Source: Pseudarthrobacter defluvii (GTDB taxonomy: Bacteria; Actinomycetota; Actinomycetes; Actinomycetales; Micrococcaceae). From it: DNA of 64,000 bases. Within the stretch, counting starts at the first letter, position 1. Every line of letters begins with the position of its first letter. Location of the stretch: positions 3,658,001 to 3,722,000 of the forward strand of contig NZ_CP066362.1 of assembly GCF_030323865.1 (NCBI RefSeq). Reading direction: 5' to 3'. The position numbers were made by a program, and so were the translations under genes. Positions 40,559-49,801 of the stretch are shown here, piece after piece. A model generated the notes under the pieces. It had not been told where the DNA came from. It was given only the letters and a program-made list of their open reading frames with translations, and made no database searches.

Positions 40559-41806
40559 TTGGCAAGCGAACCAACAAAAGTCATCGCAGGTATCGACACC
40601 CACGCCGACACACACCACGTGGCCGTGATCAATGAGCACGGCAAATCTCTTGCGGACAAGGAATTCCTGGCCGTGGGGTCCGGATACCGGAAAATCATCG
40701 ACTTCATCACCAGCTACGGGACAGTCACCGCCGTCGGTGTCGAAGGAACAGGCTCCTACGGCGCCGAACTCGGCCGAACCCTCCGGGGTGAAGGGCTTGC
40801 CGTGCTGGAGGTCAACCGCCCGAACCGGGCCGCCCGTCGACTCAACGGGAAGTCTGACCCGCTCGATGCCTACCAAGCCGCCAAATCCGTACTCGAGGGA
40901 CGAACGAAGGCGATCCCGAAGGCCAAGGACGGCCCGGTGGAATGCCTCCGGATTGTACGTTCCGGACGCGCCTCAGCAATTAAGGCCCGGACCGCGGCCA
41001 TCAACCAGATCAAGGCACTCCTCGTATCGGCCCCGGACAAAATCCGGGCGAGATACCGGGCAATGGCCAACTCCGCGCTGATTACTGCCCTGCAGCGAAC
41101 AAGACCTTCAGGACATCTGGGTGACCCCGAGTACGTGACCCTGCTCAGCCTTAAAGCATTGGCAGCCCGCTGCCAAGTACTGACAACAGAAATCGAAGCT
41201 GCTGATGCGGCACTCAAGGAAATCCTCGCCAGCTATGCTCCGATGCTTTGTGATCTTCCGGGTGTCGGGACGGAAGTGGCCAGTCAGCTGTTGATCACCT
41301 TCGGGGATAACCCGGACCGTCTGGGGAACGAAGCCCAGTTCGCATCACTCGTCGGAGTCGCACCCGTACCGGCGTCATCCGGCAAGACAACCCGCCACCG
41401 GCTCAGCAGAGGCGGCGACCGTAGCGCCAACAACGCCCTGCATCAGGTAGTCCTGGTCCGCATGGGCTCGTGTCAACGAACCAAGGAGTACGTGGCCAAA
41501 CGTACCTCCGAGGGCAAGGGTAAAAGGGAAATCATGCGCTGCCTCAAACGCTACGCAGCCCGGGAAATTTACCGCCAAATCACCAACCCACGGCCGGCAC
41601 CCGACAACTCCGACCTCCGCCGCATCCGGACCGAACTCGGCCTCACCATCACGAACGTCGCCGGCGAACTCGGCCAATGGGTTTCCCTCATTTCGCGTCT
41701 GGAGCGTGGACATATCCGCAATGACAAGCTCGCGGCGACCTACCGCCAATGGCTCACCGAGCAATCGGACAAGAGAGCGGAGGTAGCCCAATGCCGGCGC
41801 GGTTGA
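40559..41806 (+). mobile_element. IS110-family transposase with C-terminal helix-turn-helix
   Basis: 415 residues, TTG start after GAGGGG. The N-terminal DEDD RuvC-like domain begins KVIAGIDTHADTHHVAV; the Tnp20 domain has DLPGVGTEVASQLL and FASLVGVAPVPASSGK and the serine-containing SRGGDRSANNALHQVVL. The last 60 residues (RRIRTELGLTITNVAGELGQ, then WVSLISRLERGHIRN) look like a Cro/C1-type helix-turn-helix, which IS110 transposases do not usually carry. No terminal inverted repeats are expected for the family and none were found. A decayed copy of the 3' part lies at 43290-43631. Confidence 0.93.
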
Positions 41807-41930
41807 GGCCGAGGCGCTGGAAACGAAGCTACGACGGAACAGGCGGCTGCCGTCGGGCTACTATTTTTTTAGGTGGGAGACTTACTGTGGGCGGATCCTC
41901 TCAACCAGGCTTGGGCTGGGCAGGAAAGGT

Positions 41931-42218
41931 GTGGATGGGCGGTACGGGATGAGGCTCAGTGAGCTGTGGGACCGGCTTGACTTAGGGACAGGTCAGTGGC
42001 TCTTCGATAATCCTGCGTGCGTGCTTGTTCCGAACACGGTCACGGCGCGGGTTCAGGAAGCTTCTGACCGGCAGCTCGACGTCGATGAGCACGGACAGAT
42101 GATTCTTTGCCGCCAAGATCTTGATTTTATCCGCGAAAAAGGAGCCGGGGTGGGCGCCGCTCACATCAGCGTCGACCTGCGTTTCTTCGACGCGAACCAA
42201 CCCAAGCAGAGCAACTAA
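41931..42218 (+). CDS. Hypothetical protein of the island
   Basis: 95 residues from GTG 41931 (AGGA 5 nt upstream) or 89 from ATG 41949. Sequence MRLSELWDRLDLGTGQWLFD then a beta-rich middle with ASDRQLDVDEHGQMIL. No family recognised. Lower GC than the core genes nearby. Confidence 0.5.
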   Translation: MDGRYGMRLSELWDRLDLGTGQWLFDNPACVLVPNTVTARVQEASDRQLDVDEHGQMILCRQDLDFIREKGAGVGAAHISVDLRFFDANQPKQSN

Positions 42219-42365
42219 GCCTTCAATCTCTCAGGGGCATTTCCCCGTATTTCCCTCATTTGGACCTAGAGCGCGTTGTCTTAGGCGGCCACTGAGGTTG
42301 TCGGCCGGTCAACAGATTGACCGAAACCGGCCGTGAAGGGAGCGCACTTACCGCGTGGGGCGGGG

Positions 42366-42623
42366 TCAGACCAGGTTCGGTGCGCTGGAAATGATGTAGT
42401 CGGCGGCGGCGGGTCCCTTCATCCCAACGTGATTGTTCCCGGGCGTAATGTTATGGGCCTTGAGCGCTTCCCACAGCATTGCGGGAGGCTGAGGTTCTTC
42501 GTTGTTCAGCAGACACCAGCTCGTGTACAGGCCGTACAGCTGATCCGTGCCAAGTCCGGTGTCTTTGTCCTTCTCTTCATCGATTGCCTGGGAGACGAAA
42601 GCCTCAAAATGCTGCCGGCTCAT
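42366..42623 (-). CDS. Small hypothetical protein of the island
   Basis: 85 residues, ATG 42623 with AAAGG at 8 nt. Helical, with TDQLYGLYTSWCLLNNEEPQ and a C-terminal MKGPAAADYIISSAPNLV; the pattern recalls small phage or plasmid proteins but no family is recognised. Confidence 0.6.
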   Translation of the reverse strand: MSRQHFEAFVSQAIDEEKDKDTGLGTDQLYGLYTSWCLLNNEEPQPPAMLWEALKAHNITPGNNHVGMKGPAAADYIISSAPNLV

Positions 42624-42863
42624 CACAACTGCCTTTCATCAACCCAACCCGGGCAGTAGCCGCGTTGTCCTACGCTGTGTTGATGAATCTACACCGCGGT
42701 TCGCCGACCGTCATGTCCCGTCTGGTGGGCCCATCCCGCCGCCAGGTGCCGGAACGGGACGCGTCTCAGGCAAGACTTAGCCGTGGCAGAGCACACGACG
42801 CTTGCCCGCGGACTCAGCACTCCCAATCGCGGTCGCTGTCCTACCTAGCTTGAGGTATTTCCC

Positions 42864-43181
42864 TTGCCGGAACCCGTTGTGGGCTGGGTCAACAGATCAG
42901 GTCTTAGGGCATTAGCTGCGGACTATTGGTCGCTGCATGATGTCGCTATGGCCTTCTTCCTGCAATACGCGACCAGCGTGACTGTCGGCCACATTACGGT
43001 CGAGGGGCCGGACTTCAGCACTATCCTGTCAAGCGCGCAAGCAGCCGTGCAGGGTTTGGGCTGCCGTTGCGCGGCGTTGTTATATTCCCCGGACCCCGTT
43101 CCGGCCTTCGGCAAAGGCAGGCTCCTCGCGGCCTATACCAGCACCGCCGGGTGGATCACGGCGGAGGAGTGGCCAGAGTAA
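42864..43181 (+). CDS. Hypothetical protein of the island
   Basis: 105 residues, TTG start with GAGG 9 nt upstream. Central hydrophobic stretch DVAMAFFLQYATSVTVGHIT and a Cys pair in GLGCRCAALLYSP. Function unknown. Confidence 0.45.
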   Translation: MPEPVVGWVNRSGLRALAADYWSLHDVAMAFFLQYATSVTVGHITVEGPDFSTILSSAQAAVQGLGCRCAALLYSPDPVPAFGKGRLLAAYTSTAGWITAEEWPE

Positions 43182-43289
43182 TCCGTTCCCCGCCATGGGC
43201 CCGGCAGTTCAGCGGGGTCGGTCCCGGCCCCTGGGATGGGGGAACAAAACTGCAGGCCAGCGGGGGTAACCATGCCTCATACATCTTCG

Positions 43290-43631
43290 GCCGCGCCAAT
43301 AACGCCTTACACTAGTGGCCAAGCGCACGTCCGAGGGCAAGAGTAAACGCGAATCATGCGCTGCCTCAAACGCTACGCAGCGCGGGAACTCCACCGGCAA
43401 GCCACCAATCCCCGGCCGGCACCAGATAACTCCGACCTCCGACAGACGCGGACCGCCATCGGAATGACCATCACGACCGTTGGGGGCGGACTTGGCCAAT
43501 GGGTTTCCATCATTTCGCGGCTGGAACGCGGACATATCCGCAATGACGACCTCGCGGCGACCTACCGGCAATGGCTAACTGATCAGCTCAAAGGAGAGGC
43601 ACCCACCGCACCGGGATCCTGGGTCCCGTAA
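43290..43631 (+). pseudogene. Decayed 3' remnant of an IS110-type transposase
   Basis: Similar to 41424-41760 of the intact transposase but with an internal deletion of about 60 nt after 43310 and a one-base loss near 43353 that shifts frame. The readable tail (MRCLKRYAARELHRQATNPR, then HTH part WVSIISRLERGHIRNDD) keeps the same extra helix-turn-helix. Ends at TAA 43631 with an unrelated C-terminus. Confidence 0.85.
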
Positions 43632-43705
43632 AAGCGCAGCCTTGAAGGACGGTAGATGATGGCCGTTCAAATACCTCACATAGCTGAACCCTGCAGAGGT
43701 CAAAA

Positions 43706-43918
43706 TTGAAAAAATACGATCCTCGCCCAGCAGCCCTTCATCTCCTGGAAAAGGGTGAGTTCTCCCTTGACGACCTATGGCTTCAGTACATATCGCGGGG
43801 AGGAAGTGCTGACGTCTTGGAGTTGGATGGCTTCATCCATGGCATCCCCCTCCTCCAAGGGCTCGAGGTTGAAGTTCTGAGGGTGACACTGGAAGAACTC
43901 GTTCGCTCTGCCCGATGA
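43706..43918 (+). CDS. Small hypothetical protein of the island
   Basis: 70 residues, TTG 43706 with GAGG 7 nt upstream. Starts MKKYDPRPAALHLLEKGEFS; acidic, helical, AT-richer than neighbours. No family recognised. Confidence 0.55.
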   Translation: MKKYDPRPAALHLLEKGEFSLDDLWLQYISRGGSADVLELDGFIHGIPLLQGLEVEVLRVTLEELVRSAR

Positions 43919-44015
43919 GCGGGCGGGATTCGCCGTCCGGTAGTCCGGTCAGGCGGAGGCGTGTCCGTTGGGTATGCCTTCCTCTCGGTTGTTCGGTGCG
44001 CGGCCCCTGGTCTGG

Positions 44016-44501
44016 CTAGATGAATTGCGGCGGTGCTCCGTCTCTGATAGAGGGTCGTTGCCCGGAGCGGTAGGCCGAGGCAATGACGGGTTCGAGTTCG
44101 TCGATGACGGTGTGGTTTCCCGGAAGTACTACGTTGGCGAGAAATTCCGACTCCAGGGTAGCGACGCCGGCAGCGGCCGCTGCGAGTTTGGCGTCTGTTG
44201 AGAGGGCGAAGGCGTACCAGAATCTACGGATCTTCAGGTCCAGTGTCTTCGCTGCGGATTCCCCGGATGGTAAGGGGTCCCCGTGGACAGCTGGATGCTC
44301 GTCGGATTGCGGCACGGAAAGGACGATGCGGAATTGCCGCCCGCAGGCCTTGAAGGCGATGGCGTGCAGGTGTCCGCGTTGGCTGAAAAGAACATCGGTG
44401 GCGCCAAAGTTCAGGAGCGCGTGTTCGATGTGTTCCCGTGAAGCGACCACGGTGAAGGAATCACCTCGGGTGTAGTAACTTCGGGAATCATTCGAGGCCA
44501 T
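44016..44501 (-). CDS. Hypothetical protein of the island
   Basis: 161 residues. Mixed fold with FSQRGHLHAIAFKACGRQFR and an Ala-rich helix DAKLAAAAAGVATLESEFLA followed by PGNHTVIDELEP. Resembles proteins seen in actinophage and integrative elements, but no function is known to me. Confidence 0.6.
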   Translation of the reverse strand: MASNDSRSYYTRGDSFTVVASREHIEHALLNFGATDVLFSQRGHLHAIAFKACGRQFRIVLSVPQSDEHPAVHGDPLPSGESAAKTLDLKIRRFWYAFALSTDAKLAAAAAGVATLESEFLANVVLPGNHTVIDELEPVIASAYRSGQRPSIRDGAPPQFI

Positions 44502-44649
44502 AGTCCAACTATGCTCCTTCCCGGGCTGCCCGGCCCTTTAACACGAGCGGAAATGGACGATTGCCGAAAGGGCCGGCAAAACGGCTGGATACTGGGAAGT
44601 CGCACCGGCCGCGGATCGAGGGCGCGCCGCGACGGGTGGCAGGCAATAT

Positions 44650-45366
44650 TCACTTCCCTGACAGAGGGTGCGGAGCGAGTTGCGTTTCCAGGCCGGTGAG
44701 TAATAAGTCGAGACCCTGATCGAGTTCGCCCGCGCCGTCGTACCCGGCCATCGCGGGCGCCAGGGCCCTAAGCCGAGGAAACGCCCGGGCAGGCAGCCTT
44801 TGCAGTCCCAGCCGCAGTAGCGGTTCGTCTTCGTCCGGATCCACGATATATTTCTGCAGTTCGATGAGGATGTGCCCGTAAAGGAATGCTTGAAAGGCCC
44901 GGTAGCCGCGGGCGGTATCTGCGGGTCTAAAGCCCGCGGCGGTCAGCAGCGAGAGGATGTTCTCGAGAGGACGCAGAGTGCCCGGCGGACGGAGCCCGAG
45001 TGGTGTAGACAGCGGCCGGGTGAGCAGAAGGGGCGCCACGTTGGGATGCCGGAGCGCCACCAGGCGCAGTTCCTGGGCCAGGAGGCGGAGTTGGCCCTTC
45101 CAATCCCCGTACCCGGACAAGACGGGGAGATCGTCCATGACGTGCCCGGCCACGGCATCCAGCAGCGCGCAACGGTTCCCGGTGTAACGGTAAAGGCTCA
45201 TCGGGTCCCTGCCCAGTTCCCGGCCAAGCCGCCGCATCGTCAGGGCAGCCACACCTTGGGCATCAATCACCTCCAGTGCCGCTGATAGGACCCTCTCCCT
45301 GTTCAGCGGCAGCCCCTGGCCCTTCAGGCCGGGCCTGGGTGATCTGGGTTCTCGAGGTGATGCCAT
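44650..45366 (-). CDS. TetR/AcrR-family transcriptional regulator
   Basis: 238 residues. TetR helix-turn-helix (LNRERVLSAALEVIDAQGVA, TMRRLGRELGRDPMSLYRYT) followed by a TetR_C-type ligand domain. Unlike most, a 22-residue Pro/Arg-rich extension precedes the HTH. No transporter or enzyme gene is adjacent to suggest a target. Confidence 0.9.
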   Translation of the reverse strand: MASPREPRSPRPGLKGQGLPLNRERVLSAALEVIDAQGVAALTMRRLGRELGRDPMSLYRYTGNRCALLDAVAGHVMDDLPVLSGYGDWKGQLRLLAQELRLVALRHPNVAPLLLTRPLSTPLGLRPPGTLRPLENILSLLTAAGFRPADTARGYRAFQAFLYGHILIELQKYIVDPDEDEPLLRLGLQRLPARAFPRLRALAPAMAGYDGAGELDQGLDLLLTGLETQLAPHPLSGK

Positions 45367-46229
45367 CAGTCCGTCCCGGTTTGTCCTGTGCCGCGCAGCT
45401 GGTGCGGGCTGTCGGCCCCGGCAGGCAGAAGGTGCCTACGAATGAAGTCGACGCTGAAGGTGTGTCGAGTCGGAGGCCAGTGGCTGAGGGCAGACCATGG
45501 GCCGGCCCCCCAACCGGGCACCGGCCCATGGCGGTGACCCCTCCAGGCCACCAGCACCTGCCGCCGCGCCTTCGGGGCAGCAGGTGGTCTCTCATCTCCT
45601 GCGGTGCGGGTGCCGCGCCGGTGCAGTGTTGCCAATGCCGAACGCGGCAGACCTGTCACGGCTACGCAGGCGGAATGCCAGGAGGGAAATGAGCTGGGTT
45701 AGGCCCTGTGTTGGTGCAGGAAGTCATGGGAGCTCTTATCGCAAGCGCGGTACGGCCGGATGCTCAACCACGATAAGTAATAGTTACCCCTACGCTCTTG
45801 AGCTAAACCGATTCAGAAATATTGACAGTACCGCCATCAGTTCAGGACCGTCGGTCAGCTTCTAGCCTGACTGGGCATGGTCCTGCCAGGGGCCCTCCGT
45901 TGAGCCGCTGTTCTTACAAGCACTCCCGGGCAGCTGGGCAGTGCCGAAGGGTGGGCGGTAATGATTGTTTTCCACCCGTTCGTCCCGGTTTGACCGCCAC
46001 CTGGTATTGGTTCTCTCTAGACGGTGCCCATTTCCCCCTTAGAGATCACGCGTCACCGTCCAAGCAGAGGCGTTGACCGCACCCAGCCTCGCAAGGTCCC
46101 CTCAACGCCCCCAATAAACGACGCTGAGAGGAACCTGCCCGGGCCCCTTAGTGCTGGCCGCGCCCTGGCACAGCGTCTGTGCCGGGGGACTCGGCGGTCC
46201 TGAAATCGTGGCCTCAGGACCTTCAAACT
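45367..46229. other. 863-bp region without a recognisable gene
   Basis: Several open frames exist but all have low-complexity, GC-driven composition and no ribosome binding site. An isolated TTGACA at 45822 lacks a -10 partner. I see no RNA gene, repeat or attachment site; probably decayed island DNA. Confidence 0.6.
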
Positions 46230-47111
46230 TCATTCGCCTTCCTGCAAGTACCTTGCGACACGGGCCTTAGCCCTTGTGACCGTCAAGGTATCAGCAAGCC
46301 GCATGGCATCCAGTAGCAACATTCTGCTGGACGGCGGCGTGTTGCCAGCCTCGCTCGTGCAGATAACCAACGCCGCGGTGACTTCCGCGATCAGGTCCGG
46401 GTCACGGCTCCGTCGATACTCCTGTGCGAGGTCTCCTGTGTTTTCAAGTGCCCCGGAGACGAACACCGCGACCTCGGTCCTTCGTGCCATGTGCAATTTC
46501 ATCAACACCGATGAGACCATGTTCTTCACGGTCTTCTCGGCCAGAAACAGCTCCTGTCCGATCTGACCGTTAGTCAGCCCTCGGGCAATCCCGATCGCTA
46601 CCTTCAGTTCCTGCTTCGAAAGCATCCCCAACCGACCGTCGGGCCCATTCGTCCCGTCAGCATGGATCGGGGCCAGGATACCCGCCTGGAAACGACGACT
46701 GAAGGCTGTATACCCGTGCATTGCCCGCCGGATCAGCCTGAGTTGCTCCTCATTGTCGTCCTGTTGTGACAAACACCCCCAGGCACCGGCCAGAATAGCG
46801 CCAATAAGAACCGCTTCGTCAGTTTCGCCCGTCATCAGCACGCACCGGATGGTGGCATCAGCGGCTGCAATAGTTCGGCAAAGCCCCGCACCGGAACCAT
46901 CGGGAAGAACATCGTCGATGATAGCCAGATCCGGACGTACCGCAGGGATCCGGCGGGCCGCCTGACGCACAGACCGGGATTCACCGGCAACGTCGAACCC
47001 GTTATCCTCCAGCAGCCCCCGCAAACCCCGCCCCACCAGCTCTTCAGCGGTCACGACATACACGCTCCCGAAGGAAGACGACGCCGAATCAGGTTGATAG
47101 CCAGTAGCCAT
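46230..47111 (-). CDS. LuxR-type response regulator
   Basis: 293 residues. Receiver-like domain at about 15-130 (YVVTAEELVGRGLRGLLEDN, candidate phospho-Asp in LAIIDDVLPDGSG); the usual acidic pair at the start is not clear. LuxR/GerE helix-turn-helix at about 165-220 (LSKQELKVAIGIARGLTNGQ, EKTVKNMVSSVLMKLHM). Unusually, some 70 residues follow the HTH, which normally ends such proteins. No sensor kinase is adjacent. Confidence 0.85.
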   Translation of the reverse strand: MATGYQPDSASSSFGSVYVVTAEELVGRGLRGLLEDNGFDVAGESRSVRQAARRIPAVRPDLAIIDDVLPDGSGAGLCRTIAAADATIRCVLMTGETDEAVLIGAILAGAWGCLSQQDDNEEQLRLIRRAMHGYTAFSRRFQAGILAPIHADGTNGPDGRLGMLSKQELKVAIGIARGLTNGQIGQELFLAEKTVKNMVSSVLMKLHMARRTEVAVFVSGALENTGDLAQEYRRSRDPDLIAEVTAALVICTSEAGNTPPSSRMLLLDAMRLADTLTVTRAKARVARYLQEGE

Positions 47112-47426
47112 ATTGGTTCCGTTCGCTCGCCCTTAAAAAACCCAAAGGCGCCTGTTAGTCTCCTGCTGCCACCCTGGCCCCACCGTGAAAAGGAGAACAG
47201 CTACCTAAGAACGGGTACCTGCAAAAGCGAACGAACTTCCCGACTCACCTACAGGCTAGACCTACAAGCAGCATCCCAACACCCCGCCCGGGCTCCAACG
47301 CAGGACAACCTGTCACTACCAGCGCAAACCCATCCCCAGTTTGACGACTATAGGAGCATCGACGGCGACATTCGGCACAATGCCGGATGTCGCCGTCGTC
47401 CTTTCCGCCAGGCGGCTTTCCGCCTG
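47112..47426. other. 315-bp intergenic region
   Basis: Lies between the LuxR regulator start and the MBL-hydrolase end. It contains the terminator at 47361-47397; nothing else was recognised. Confidence 0.6.
47361..47397 (-). terminator. Hairpin terminator of the mscR-MBL operon
   Basis: A 17-bp stem (47361-47377 with 47381-47397, one G-T wobble) with a 3-nt loop, 30 nt after the MBL stop codon. Confidence 0.75.
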
Positions 47427-48047
47427 CTACTCCGGAACCTTCGCCAACGTTTCCTGCTCCGCTCCTATGGTGGTGCTGTCCCCGTGGCCGGTACGGACCA
47501 CGGTCTCAGCCGGCAGCGTCAGCAACTGTTCGCGGATGGAGGTCAGGATGGTGGGGTAATCGCTGTAGGACCGGCCTGTGGCACCGGGACCGCCGTTGAA
47601 CAGCGTGTCCCCGGTGAAGACCGTACCTTCGCTCTCCAGGTAGAAGCAGGTGGATCCCGGCGAGTGCCCCGGCGTGTGGATCGCCTTCAGGGTTGCCCCT
47701 CCCACCTCGAACACGTCCCCGTCGGCGTGGTAGCGGTCCGGCTTGGCGTCCGGGTAGACCTGCTCCCACAGCACCAGGTCCTCCTGGTTCAGGAGGACCG
47801 GGGCGCCCAGAGCGTCAGCTACTTCGCGGGCGGCGCCGATGTGGTCATTGTGCGCGTGCGTGAGCAGGATGGCCTTGACCTTGCGGCTGCGGACCTGGTT
47901 GATGATCGCGGCAGCGTCGTGCGGCGCGTCGATGATGACGCATTCCTCGTCGTTGCCCACGATCCAGACGTTGTTGTCCACGTCCCAGGTGCCGCCGTCG
48001 AGCGAGAACGTCCCCGAGGTGACCAGGTTCTCGATGGTCACGGCCAT
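47427..48047 (-). CDS. MBL-fold hydrolase paired with mycothiol-dependent formaldehyde dehydrogenase
   Basis: 206 residues of glyoxalase II type: LLTHAHNDHIGAAREVA, HTPGHSPGSTCFYLESEG and FTGDTLFNGGPG supply the dinuclear metal site. Its start overlaps the mscR stop. In actinobacteria this pair is common, and the hydrolase is thought to split S-formylmycothiol to formate and mycothiol; assignment here is by context. Confidence 0.9.
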   Translation of the reverse strand: MAVTIENLVTSGTFSLDGGTWDVDNNVWIVGNDEECVIIDAPHDAAAIINQVRSRKVKAILLTHAHNDHIGAAREVADALGAPVLLNQEDLVLWEQVYPDAKPDRYHADGDVFEVGGATLKAIHTPGHSPGSTCFYLESEGTVFTGDTLFNGGPGATGRSYSDYPTILTSIREQLLTLPAETVVRTGHGDSTTIGAEQETLAKVPE

Positions 48048-49147
48048 CAGATCTCCACCGGGCTGACTTCTACAACAGAGCGCAGGACCTTGCCCTCGTG
48101 CATCTTGCCGAAGGCTTCCTCCACCTGATCAATGGTGATGCGTTCGGAGACAAAGGCCTCGAGGTCCAGGTTGCCCTGCTTGTAGTGCGAGACGAGCATG
48201 GGGAAGTCACGGGAGGGCAGGCAGTCGCCGTACCAGGAGGACTTCAGCGATCCGCCGCGGCCGAAGACGTCCAGCAGCGGCAGTTCCAGCGTCATCTCCG
48301 GCGTCGGGACGCCCACCAGGACCACGCGGCCGGCAAGGTCGCGGGCGTAGAACGCCTGCTTGTACGTTTCGGGACGGCCGACGGCGTCAATCACCACGTC
48401 CGCGCCGTGCCCTCCGGTGAGGGCGCGGATGGCTTCCACGGCGTCTTCCTGCCGGGAGTTCACGCCGTGGGTGGCGCCGAGGGACTTGGCCATTTCAATC
48501 TTGTTGTCGTCGATGTCCACGGCGATGATCGTCGTCGCACCGGCCAGCTTCGCGCCGGCGACCGCGGCGATGCCCACGCCGCCGCAGCCGATCACTGCCA
48601 CGGACTCGCCGCGCTTGACCTCACCGGTGTTGATCGCAGCCCCGATGCCGGCCATGATGCCGCAGCCCAGCAGCCCCACCGCGGCGGCGTCAGCGTCGGG
48701 GTCCACCTTGGTGCACTGCCCGGCGGCCACCAGGGTCTTCTCGGCGAAGGCACCGATGCCCAGGGCCGGGGACAGGACCGTGCCGTCCTCGAGGGTCATC
48801 TTCTGGGTGGCGTTGTGGGTGTTGAAGCAGTACTGCGGCTGGCCCTTGGCACACGCACGGCACTCACCGCACACCGCGCGCCAGTTCAGGATGACCCGGT
48901 CCCCTGGCGCCACCGAGGTGACATCGGGACCCACGGCACTGACCACCCCGGTGGCCTCATGGCCCAGCAGGTAGGGGAAGTCATCCCCGATGCCGCCCTG
49001 CTTGTAATGCAGGTCCGTGTGGCAGACACCGCAGGTCAGGATGTCCACCAGCGCCTCGCCCGGGCCCGGATCCGGCACCAGGATGGTCTCCAGCGTCACC
49101 GGAGCGTTCTTTTCCTTAACCACTACTGCTTGGACTTTATGGACCAT
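48047..49147 (-). CDS. mscR: S-(hydroxymethyl)mycothiol dehydrogenase
   Basis: 366 residues from ATG 49147 ([20 protein letters not shown]); the frame runs 73 codons further upstream but that part overlaps the promoter. Zinc medium-chain dehydrogenase: [37 protein letters not shown] and [20 protein letters not shown]. It oxidises the spontaneous adduct of formaldehyde and mycothiol. It gives the cell a second formaldehyde sink besides fdhA, matching the demethylation pathway in the window. Confidence 0.94.
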   Translation of the reverse strand: MVHKVQAVVVKEKNAPVTLETILVPDPGPGEALVDILTCGVCHTDLHYKQGGIGDDFPYLLGHEATGVVSAVGPDVTSVAPGDRVILNWRAVCGECRACAKGQPQYCFNTHNATQKMTLEDGTVLSPALGIGAFAEKTLVAAGQCTKVDPDADAAAVGLLGCGIMAGIGAAINTGEVKRGESVAVIGCGGVGIAAVAGAKLAGATTIIAVDIDDNKIEMAKSLGATHGVNSRQEDAVEAIRALTGGHGADVVIDAVGRPETYKQAFYARDLAGRVVLVGVPTPEMTLELPLLDVFGRGGSLKSSWYGDCLPSRDFPMLVSHYKQGNLDLEAFVSERITIDQVEEAFGKMHEGKVLRSVVEVSPVEI

Positions 49148-49248
49148 GGTCTTGTGTTCCTTTCCTGGATCCGGCTGGATCCGGTGAGTCGGCACCAAGT
49201 GCCAATCTAGCTGACATGCCATGTCCGGGGACCTCATCATGCCCTTAC

Positions 49249-49333
49249 GGTGCACGCAATGGATTGCGTAATACGCAACACGGTGCACAAAACTCTCAGG
49301 GGAAATATGACAGCGGACACATTCCCTGTCAAT
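49249..49333 (-). promoter_or_regulatory. mscR promoter with nested palindromes and betaine-regulon motif, copy 4
   Basis: On the minus strand: TTGACA (49328-49333), 17 bp, CATATT (49305-49310). In the leader: GGTGCAC at 49249-49255 and 49282-49288, 33 bp apart; the perfect palindrome TTGCGTAATACGCAA (49264-49278); and CGCAATGGATTGCG (49255-49268). The block also contains GTTGCGTAT...ATTGC (49256-49279) with the same 19-bp period as at the gbcA, MFS and dmg-paralogue promoters. Confidence 0.6.
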
Positions 49334-49441
49334 AGATATATCAGTGAGCGGGCAGTTGGCTAGCAACCTTTGGACCTATGTACCTACCATGCGCTTGCTC
49401 CCGTTACACGGGGGCGAAAGTCCGGCAGTAGGCTGGATGGC

Positions 49442-49756
49442 ATGGCTTTTGAGGAAACCCCTGCCGAGCGGCGCGAAGTGACCGTCCGCCGGGCACCCAA
49501 GTATGTTCCATTCCTGATCCTGGGTGCTGTGGTGGGAATTGTCGCTGCCGCAGTGGTGGCTTATGCGGTTCCGGGCGATGCCTCGTTCGATCCCGGGTCC
49601 GTCTTTGGTTTCTTCCTGATCATGTTCGCTGCCATTGGCGCCATCCTTGGCGCGGGCCTGGCGTTGGTCCTTGACCGTCGAAGCGTGAAGCGGCAGCAGC
49701 GGGCCGTGGTGGAAGCCGTCCCGGACTCGGAACCCGATACCGATCCCCAGGGGTAG
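49442..49756 (+). CDS. Small membrane protein, two transmembrane segments
   Basis: 104 residues from ATG 49442. Two hydrophobic helices (YVPFLILGAVVGIVAAAVVA and FGFFLIMFAAIGAILGAGLA) with a charged C-terminal tail. Commonly placed just before purF in Arthrobacter relatives as I recall; function unknown. Confidence 0.8.
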   Translation: MAFEETPAERREVTVRRAPKYVPFLILGAVVGIVAAAVVAYAVPGDASFDPGSVFGFFLIMFAAIGAILGAGLALVLDRRSVKRQQRAVVEAVPDSEPDTDPQG

Positions 49757-49801
49757 CAGGTCACAAACCGGCAGCCGGAAAAGTCATACCCCATATCGTG
49801 C

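Noticed and set aside
45367..46229. Hidden gene or RNA in the 0.86-kb gap
   Set aside because: No frame has a ribosome binding site plus plausible composition, and no tRNA-like or long hairpin structure was seen.
40292..46229. Prophage or integrative conjugative element
   Set aside because: No integrase, portal, terminase, relaxase or att-like repeat was found; only IS110 genes and small orphans support mobility.
49148..49366. 73-codon upstream extension of mscR
   Set aside because: It would cover the promoter and palindromes, and the family N-terminus begins at MVHKVQAVV (49147).
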